This document shows positions 58,473 through 64,000 of a stretch of DNA of 64,000 bases, piece after piece; the first letter of the stretch is position 1; every line of letters begins with the position of its first letter. The position numbers and the translations under genes are program-made. Below the pieces are notes generated by a model. That model saw only the letters and a list, made by a program, of their open reading frames with translations, ran no database searches and was not told where the DNA came from. The DNA is from CAWBFD01 sp963788115 (GTDB lineage Bacteria; Actinomycetota; Thermoleophilia; Solirubrobacterales; 70-9). The stretch is taken from contig CAWBFD010000003.1 of NCBI GenBank assembly GCA_963788115.1, positions 310,001 to 374,000 of the forward strand, in the 5' to 3' direction.

Positions 58473-60887
58473 CTAACGCCTGACCCTCAGCGTCGCCGTG
58501 ATGGTGCTCCGGGCGGCGTTCGACGCGGTCGCGACGAAGCTCGGCCTGAGGATCCTGCCCCGGGCGGAGCGCTTGGCACTGAGCGTGAACGCGCGCGTCA
58601 TCGAGGCCTCGGGGCCGAGGCTCGGCGCCTCCCGGCAGGCCGCGCCGAGGACCCTGATGCGCTTCGGGACCGCAACGCAGAGCCTCACGTCCGCGGCCTC
58701 CCCGTCGCCGGTGTTGGCGACGGTGAACCGAAACTGCGCCGGCTTGCCGGCCTTGACCACCCGTCGCCTGGGCGTCACCGAGGGGTCGAGCGCCGGCTTC
58801 CCCGGCACCACCGGGCCTGCCCGCACCTCGAGCTCCGCCACCTGCACGTTGCGGGGCGGCTGCACCGAGTCATAGGCGTCCGTGATCCGCAGGCGCAGAT
58901 GCCGGGCCCCCATCGTCGGGAACCCGGTGGTCACGGCGCCGTTCGGGGCGGCAGGGACCGCGGCCACCTCGGTCCAGCTCTCGCCGTCGGATGAGACCTC
59001 GATCGTGTAGGCCCTGGGGCCGAAGTTGACGCGCGGGACCATCGTCACCTCGCCGAGCGGATGCGATTGGCCGAGGTCGACGCCGACGTGGATCGGATTC
59101 TCGGGGCTCGGCCCCTGGCCCGCCTGGGTCCCCGCCGAGACCCAGTACGTGTTCGCGTTCCCGTCGTTGGCGAGGGCAGCGGGGAGGGCGGGCTGGCTCG
59201 TGTCGGCGAAGGCCTCCGGGAAGCCCACTCCTTCGCGATTCAGGGCGAGGTTGGTGGCATCCTCAGCCGTGCCCTCGAACGGCTGCGGCGCCGCCTCCGG
59301 CTCGGTCGCCCGGGACGCGTCCGGGGCGGCGGAGTCGAGCTCGAAGCTGGCCACACGGTATGCCGACGCGCATTGCGCAGACGAGGCGTTCGTCCTGCAG
59401 GTCGGCACATCCGGCGGCGGCTCCTGGTAGGCGACGCTGAGGATGCCTTCCTCACGGACGAGCTGACGGTCGAGGATCAGCTCGCTGACGTTCTCGACCT
59501 GCGGGTCGTCGAAGACAAGCTCCCAATCGGTCCACCCGCTGGCCGCGCTGGCGGCGACGATCCGGGCGTCGGGAAGGACGACGTAGGCGTTGTCGGCCGA
59601 GTCGAAGGCGATCTTGGCCCGGCCGGCGCTGCCGCTGCGGAACGGCAGGGGCGTCGTGTGCCAGGTCCCGCCGGCGTCGCGCCAGTGGTGGTAGGGACGC
59701 GCGAGGGCGGCCCGGTCCGGGTAGAAGTCGCCGGCGCAGTTGTCCGGGCCGAGGTCCTCCTCGGGCACCCGGCTGGTGACGACGTGTAGCCGTCCATCCG
59801 AGTCGAACGCCTGGGTCTCCTGGTTGATCAGCCCGGTGTTGATGCCGATCGGTTCGACCACGATCCCCGGCGTGAACGGCGTGATCGTGCCGGAGGTGTC
59901 GCCGGTGGTCGTGGTCGCGACGGTGGCGCCGGCGTTGTTGCGCCAGGTGAGGCCCCCGTCGCCCGACACCGCGTAGCCGAGGTCGTGGTTGCCGACGGCC
60001 TCCGTGCCCGGGCACCAGGCGCTGGTCTGCTCGCGCCACGAGAGCGTGATCGCCAGGTCGCCGCTCGCGGGATCGGCGGTGAAGCCGTGGATGTAGCCGT
60101 AGCGACTGGTGCTCGAACCGAAGCCGCCGTTGTAGGTCCCGCCGAGGTTGTGGGTGAAGCGGCCGAGGAAGCTCCAGGTGCCCGCCGCGTTCTCGTCGTA
60201 GCGCAGCAGAGCCTGACGGCCGTTGTCGCTCGAGCCGTCGCGCCAGGTCAGGAGCACGTCGTCGCCGACCAGCTCGAACTGGGGATAGGTGTAGGTGGGC
60301 GGCGCCCCCGGCGCGCCCGGGATCTGGGACTTGGTCCGCTCGAACAGCAGCGACGACCACTCGTGCGCGGCTGGCTCGCTCGCCACGCCGGGGACGCTGC
60401 GGGTGTAGCGGATCACGTTCGCATGGGTTGGGAAGGCGATGTGGATGCGCCCGTCGGACGGGGTGACCCCCAGCGCGATCGTGTTGTGGGAGTCGTTCGA
60501 GAACAGCGTGTAGTCGAGGCGGGTGCTCTCCCAATCGCCGTCCGGCAGCGCGCGCCGGCCGATCACGGCGGTCGCCTGCGCCGGCCCGGGGCCGTCGTTC
60601 TCATACCAGGCCGTGTACTGGTAGCCGTTATGGGTGAGGATCCCGTCCTGCTGGTAGCTGGCGACGTTGACCGTGTTCTCGTAGGTGATCCGCGCGTGAG
60701 CCCCTGGGTCGAGGATCCGGTCCTCGATCCTGGCGACGTCCTGCGCGGCGGCCGCTGTCGGGAGGAGTGCGAGGACGGCGAGGAGGCCGCCCAGCCACAC
60801 CCCCACCCACCGGCGATTGTCGGGTTCGGTACCCATACGGTGCCTAATCCGACAACCGCGGTCGGCACCGATGGGAGGCGCGCTCAT
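58473..60887 (-). CDS. Secreted BNR-propeller protein (BNR_4 / PL24-PL25 lyase-like) with discoidin domain
   Basis: About 804 residues in one frame. Signal peptide up to about residue 48 (LLPTAAAAQD). Residues 60-480 resemble the BNR_4 propeller of ulvan-lyase-type proteins: GYQYTAWYENDG, the FSNDSHNTIALGVTPSDGRIHIAF strand, LTWRDGSSDNGRQALLRYD and AYVVLPDARI. Residues 545-690 form an F5/8-type C domain (ANDGNANTYWVSAG, VDLGQSHPLGEVTMVP), and the end is the two-Cys CARDB module. Lyase activity is a guess from fold and context; a sialidase-like binding role is possible. Its ATG overlaps the previous stop as ATGA; a second ATG 17 codons in would give a shorter signal peptide. Confidence 0.75.
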   Translation of the reverse strand: MSAPPIGADRGCRIRHRMGTEPDNRRWVGVWLGGLLAVLALLPTAAAAQDVARIEDRILDPGAHARITYENTVNVASYQQDGILTHNGYQYTAWYENDGPGPAQATAVIGRRALPDGDWESTRLDYTLFSNDSHNTIALGVTPSDGRIHIAFPTHANVIRYTRSVPGVASEPAAHEWSSLLFERTKSQIPGAPGAPPTYTYPQFELVGDDVLLTWRDGSSDNGRQALLRYDENAAGTWSFLGRFTHNLGGTYNGGFGSSTSRYGYIHGFTADPASGDLAITLSWREQTSAWCPGTEAVGNHDLGYAVSGDGGLTWRNNAGATVATTTTGDTSGTITPFTPGIVVEPIGINTGLINQETQAFDSDGRLHVVTSRVPEEDLGPDNCAGDFYPDRAALARPYHHWRDAGGTWHTTPLPFRSGSAGRAKIAFDSADNAYVVLPDARIVAASAASGWTDWELVFDDPQVENVSELILDRQLVREEGILSVAYQEPPPDVPTCRTNASSAQCASAYRVASFELDSAAPDASRATEPEAAPQPFEGTAEDATNLALNREGVGFPEAFADTSQPALPAALANDGNANTYWVSAGTQAGQGPSPENPIHVGVDLGQSHPLGEVTMVPRVNFGPRAYTIEVSSDGESWTEVAAVPAAPNGAVTTGFPTMGARHLRLRITDAYDSVQPPRNVQVAELEVRAGPVVPGKPALDPSVTPRRRVVKAGKPAQFRFTVANTGDGEAADVRLCVAVPKRIRVLGAACREAPSLGPEASMTRAFTLSAKRSARGRILRPSFVATASNAARSTITATLRVRR

Positions 60888-63800
60888 CCCCGCTTGACGC
60901 TGAGCGTGGCGGTCGCCCGCGCGACCGAAGCCCCCGAGGCGCTCGCCGTGAACGAGACCGTGACCCGCTTGCCGCGGGCGCTCCGCTTCGGCACCAGCTT
61001 GAACTTGGCCGCGAACGCCGCTCCGGCAGCGAGGCTCGGGCGGGTCAGGCAGCTATTACCGCGGACCAGCGCGCGCTTGCGCGGCGCCTTCGCGCAGACC
61101 CTGAGGGCGGCTGCCGGTCCCTCACCGAGGTTGCGGGCGGTGGCCGTCAGGGTCGCGACCCTGCCGGCCTTCGCCGAGCGAACCTTCGGCGTCGCGGCGA
61201 GCGTCAGCTCGGGCTCCCCGGGCTCGGCCTCGATCACGAACGAGACCGACTTGGTCGCCTCGACGTTGCCGGCAACGTCGGTGGAGCGGTAGTCGATCGC
61301 GTGCCCGCCGGCGACGGTGACGACCGGCGGCATCAGCGCGTTGTAGACCTGGAAGGCACCGCCGTCGAGGGCGTACTCCGTGAGCTCGACCCCGGAGCCG
61401 CCGGGTTCGTCGGTGGCGATGAGGGTCGCGGTCACCGGGCCGTCGTAGGCGCTAAGCGGCGGGGCGCCGTTGAGCTGCACGCTGGTCACGGGCGGGGTCT
61501 CATCCTCGGGCGCCGGCTCGTTCACGGTCACCGTCACCGAGCCGGTGACCTCATCGGTCCCGTCGGAGACGGTGAGCGCAGCCTCGTAGACGCCCGGGTC
61601 GGAGTAGGTGTGGGTCGGATTCTGCTCGCCCGAGGTGCCGCCGTCGCCGAAGTCCCACGCGTAGGTCAGCTCGTCGTCGTCCGCGTCCGAGGCGCTCGCC
61701 GTGAACGCGACCTCGAGCGGGGCGTCGCCGGAGTCAGGATCGGCGGCGATCTCGTCGACCACCGGCGGGTTGTTCTCGGGGCAATCCGACTCGTCGGGAT
61801 CGAACCGCACGTAGTCATAGCTCGCGGTGACCGAGCCGTTGCCGCCGTAGGGGCCGATGTAGACCGGGCCGTCGGCGGGGGCGAAGATCGGGCCGATGTC
61901 GACGGCACTGGTCGCGCCCGACCCGAAGGTGAGTGGGGTCCAGGTGGCGCCCACCTCGGGGTCGGTGAGCGAGTAGGCGGCCGAGAGCATGTCGCCGGTC
62001 CGGACCACCCGCACCCACCAGGTCGGGAGGTTGGTCGCCGGCGGGCCCATCCCGACCCGGTCGCCGAGGGTCCGGGTGCCGCCGTTCTCGTAGGTCATCT
62101 CGAAGTAGGTGTTGACCGAGCCGGGCGGGTTGCCGTCGTTGTTGCGGGTGTGGGCGACCTTGACCCAGTCGTTGTCGGTCTGGAACAGCTTCAGCCCCGC
62201 TTGGGCGTAGCGGCTCTGGGTCGAGCCACCGACGTCGGCGTCAAGGCCGGGGGCCGAGATCTCGGTGGTCAGGGTGAAGTCGTCCTCGGGCAGGGGCTGG
62301 CCGAGGTAGCCGATCGGGCCGGGACGGGTGAGGTCGACCGAGAAGTTGCCCAGGGGCAGGGCGAGGCTGCCGCCGCCGACGCTGGGTGCTCCCGGGCCGG
62401 AGCTCGGCGTGGTCGGGTGCAGGAAGCTCCAGCGGGCGGTGTCGAGGGTGGTGCCGTCGAATTCGTCGGAGCGCACCGGGACGCAGCCGGAGCCCTCGAT
62501 CACCTGGAACGAGACCGTCTGCGGCTCCGAGGTGTTCGGCGTCGGGGCGAGGTCGGTCGCCCGATAGTCCACGTCATAGGAGCCCGGCTCCGTGAACTGC
62601 ACCGGGCCGTCGTACGCGGTCCACTCCCCGCCGTTCACCCGGTACTCGATCGTGTCGACGCCGGAGGCGTCGGTGGCGGTGAGCGTCAACGTCGCCCGGT
62701 CCACGTAGGCGCCACCCTGCTGGTTGCCCGTGACCTGAGCGTTCACGTTCGGCGGCGCCGTGTCCACCGCCTCGCCGGTGAAGTCGATCCGCATCAGGGT
62801 GCCTGCGCCGAGGCCCGGGAGGCCGGAGCGGCAACAGCCGCCGCTCCACGTGATCAGGTACAGGGAGCCGTCGGGGCCGAACCTGGTGGGGATCACGAAG
62901 TTGTGGGCCGGGGTGCCGAACTGGTTCGGCTGGAGGAAGCCGTTCACGCGGAGGATGCCGCTGCGATCGTCGAGCGGGCGCACCTCGCGCCACCAGTTCG
63001 CCGCGCGGTTGAAGATCAGCCAGGCGCCGTCGTAGTAGGCCGGCCACTTGGTCTCCGACGGGTTGTTGGGGTCGTAGTCGTAGATCGGGCCGGTGGCCGC
63101 CTCGGTGGCCGTGCCCGGGATCCCGAAGCGGGCGGGCGTCCCGCCGCCGTTCTTCGCCCAGACGTCCGCCGGGGCCGCCGGCCCGGGGATCTGGTCGAGG
63201 CCGGTGTTGAACTCGGACTCGTTCGGGATCTCGGACGCCGCGCAGTCGAATCTCGCGCCCTGCGGCCCCGACGGGAACGTGTAGCGGAAGTAGCTGCGGT
63301 CGGGCGCGTTGTCTCCCACGCAGAGCGGCCAGCCGTAGAAGCCAGGCTCGTCGATGTGGTCCCATTCGATCACGCCCGCCGGGCCGAACGTGGCGCTGTC
63401 GCTGCCCGCGTCCGGCCCGTATTCCCCGACCACCACCGTTCCCGGGTCGTTGGGATCCGCTTGAACGGTAAACGGGTTGCGGAACCCCATCGCGTAGATC
63501 TCGGGCATGGTCTGCGCGGTCCCCTGGGGGAACATGTTGCCGTCGGGGATGGAGTAGGTGGTGCCGACGCCGGGCTCGCCGGAGGCGTCCGGGAGCGGGT
63601 GGATTCGCAGGATCTTGCCGCGGAGGTCGTTCGTGTTCGCCGCGGTGTTACGGGCGTCGTAGCGCTCGGGGTAGCGCTGGTCGATCGGCGCGTAGTTGTG
63701 GTTCTGCCCCATGAACGGGTCCACGTCGTCCCCGGTGCCGAGGTAGAGATTGCCATCGGAGTCGAAGCTGAGGCTGCCGCCGCCCTGATGGGCTGAGTAG

Positions 63801-64000
63801 GTGCTCTTGCCGGCGATCCCGTCCGAGTTGTTGTTGCCGACCTTGATGCTCGGCACGCGGAGGATCTCCTGCTCCGATCCCGCGACCACCGCAGTCCCGG
63901 CGGCGTTCAGGGTGAAGCGGCTGACGACGTTGTGGCCGAGCAGGTAGCTGTCGTCGGCGACGCAGTTCGCCTGCGGCGGGTCGCAGTTGGAGTCGGCCGC
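60884..64000 (-). CDS. Secreted sugar dehydrogenase + PKD + two-Cys module protein (N-terminus outside window)
   Basis: At least 1,038 residues, open to the window edge; a ThuA domain and signal peptide probably lie beyond it. Visible: dehydrogenase propeller (64000-62770) with STYSAHQGGGSLSFDSDGN, MGFRNPFTVQADP and the vicinal cysteines GGCCRSG; an Ig repeat; a lectin-like domain (62480-61790); PKD (61770-61520, YAWDFGDGGTSGEQNPTHTY); OmpL47-type Ig (61500-61230); two-Cys CARDB module. No frame breaks. It is translationally coupled to the BNR-propeller gene, so the two probably act on the same polymer. Confidence 0.85.
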   Translation of the reverse strand, partial: AADSNCDPPQANCVADDSYLLGHNVVSRFTLNAAGTAVVAGSEQEILRVPSIKVGNNNSDGIAGKSTYSAHQGGGSLSFDSDGNLYLGTGDDVDPFMGQNHNYAPIDQRYPERYDARNTAANTNDLRGKILRIHPLPDASGEPGVGTTYSIPDGNMFPQGTAQTMPEIYAMGFRNPFTVQADPNDPGTVVVGEYGPDAGSDSATFGPAGVIEWDHIDEPGFYGWPLCVGDNAPDRSYFRYTFPSGPQGARFDCAASEIPNESEFNTGLDQIPGPAAPADVWAKNGGGTPARFGIPGTATEAATGPIYDYDPNNPSETKWPAYYDGAWLIFNRAANWWREVRPLDDRSGILRVNGFLQPNQFGTPAHNFVIPTRFGPDGSLYLITWSGGCCRSGLPGLGAGTLMRIDFTGEAVDTAPPNVNAQVTGNQQGGAYVDRATLTLTATDASGVDTIEYRVNGGEWTAYDGPVQFTEPGSYDVDYRATDLAPTPNTSEPQTVSFQVIEGSGCVPVRSDEFDGTTLDTARWSFLHPTTPSSGPGAPSVGGGSLALPLGNFSVDLTRPGPIGYLGQPLPEDDFTLTTEISAPGLDADVGGSTQSRYAQAGLKLFQTDNDWVKVAHTRNNDGNPPGSVNTYFEMTYENGGTRTLGDRVGMGPPATNLPTWWVRVVRTGDMLSAAYSLTDPEVGATWTPLTFGSGATSAVDIGPIFAPADGPVYIGPYGGNGSVTASYDYVRFDPDESDCPENNPPVVDEIAADPDSGDAPLEVAFTASASDADDDELTYAWDFGDGGTSGEQNPTHTYSDPGVYEAALTVSDGTDEVTGSVTVTVNEPAPEDETPPVTSVQLNGAPPLSAYDGPVTATLIATDEPGGSGVELTEYALDGGAFQVYNALMPPVVTVAGGHAIDYRSTDVAGNVEATKSVSFVIEAEPGEPELTLAATPKVRSAKAGRVATLTATARNLGEGPAAALRVCAKAPRKRALVRGNSCLTRPSLAAGAAFAAKFKLVPKRSARGKRVTVSFTASASGASVARATATLSVKRG

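Noticed and set aside
1..64000. tRNA, rRNA, insertion sequence, transposase or phage genes
   Set aside because: I looked for transposase and integrase motifs in the translations and for obvious tRNA-like stems in the gaps and saw none; the gaps are short and mostly promoter-containing.

Overview
The window is GC-rich (about 70%), has dense actinobacterial-style gene packing with ATGA/GTGA/TTGA start-stop overlaps, and encodes several very large secreted multidomain proteins. Codon usage, the Ig/PKD/ThuA/sugar-dehydrogenase architecture and the recurrent C-terminal module suggest an actinomycete of the Thermoleophilia/Solirubrobacterales type. That placement is inferred; no rRNA or other phylogenetic marker is present.

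Layout. (1) 1-6059, minus: an ebo-type metabolite-trafficking operon: IspH, an inositol-3-phosphate-synthase-like enzyme, EboC prenyltransferase, a TIM-barrel protein, EboA, EboB, and EboE cut off by the window edge. (2) 6288-28220, minus: secreted sugar-oxidation machinery: a cupredoxin, a Tat-exported multicopper oxidase, two giant ThuA + glucose/sorbosone-dehydrogenase proteins, a DUF1080 (3-keto-disaccharide hydrolase family) protein, a Tat-exported TIM-barrel isomerase, an aldo/keto reductase, and a cupredoxin + DUF1080 + lectin-like giant. (3) 28449-34787: cytosolic catabolic genes: two near-identical TIM-barrel epimerases, a DeoR/GlpR repressor, a Tm-1-like ATP-binding protein, an FAD oxidase and a creatininase-family hydrolase. 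(4) 34810-64000, minus: four more giant ThuA and/or sugar-dehydrogenase proteins, one truncated by the window edge, with an MMPL transporter, an I78-like lipoprotein and a BNR-propeller protein (possible polysaccharide lyase) among them.

Working model (inference). Extracellular PQQ-type sugar dehydrogenase domains oxidise glycosides. Electrons pass to cupredoxin domains, several of them fused to these proteins or inserted in them, and then to the multicopper oxidase. DUF1080 and ThuA domains and the secreted isomerase process the keto-sugars, and the cytosolic epimerase/oxidase/reductase set finishes catabolism. Six minus-strand promoters share an identical plan (TTGACA, 17 bp, TAGSTT). Four of them carry a palindrome CTTTTGC-N11-GCAAAAG or a close variant beside the -35 box, which suggests one regulon.

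Caution. About two dozen reading-frame breaks interrupt seven genes. The protein homology resumes in another frame after each break, and a paralogue comparison shows two of them are single added bases. They are more probably sequencing or assembly indels than true gene decay. Genes with breaks are given as whole loci.
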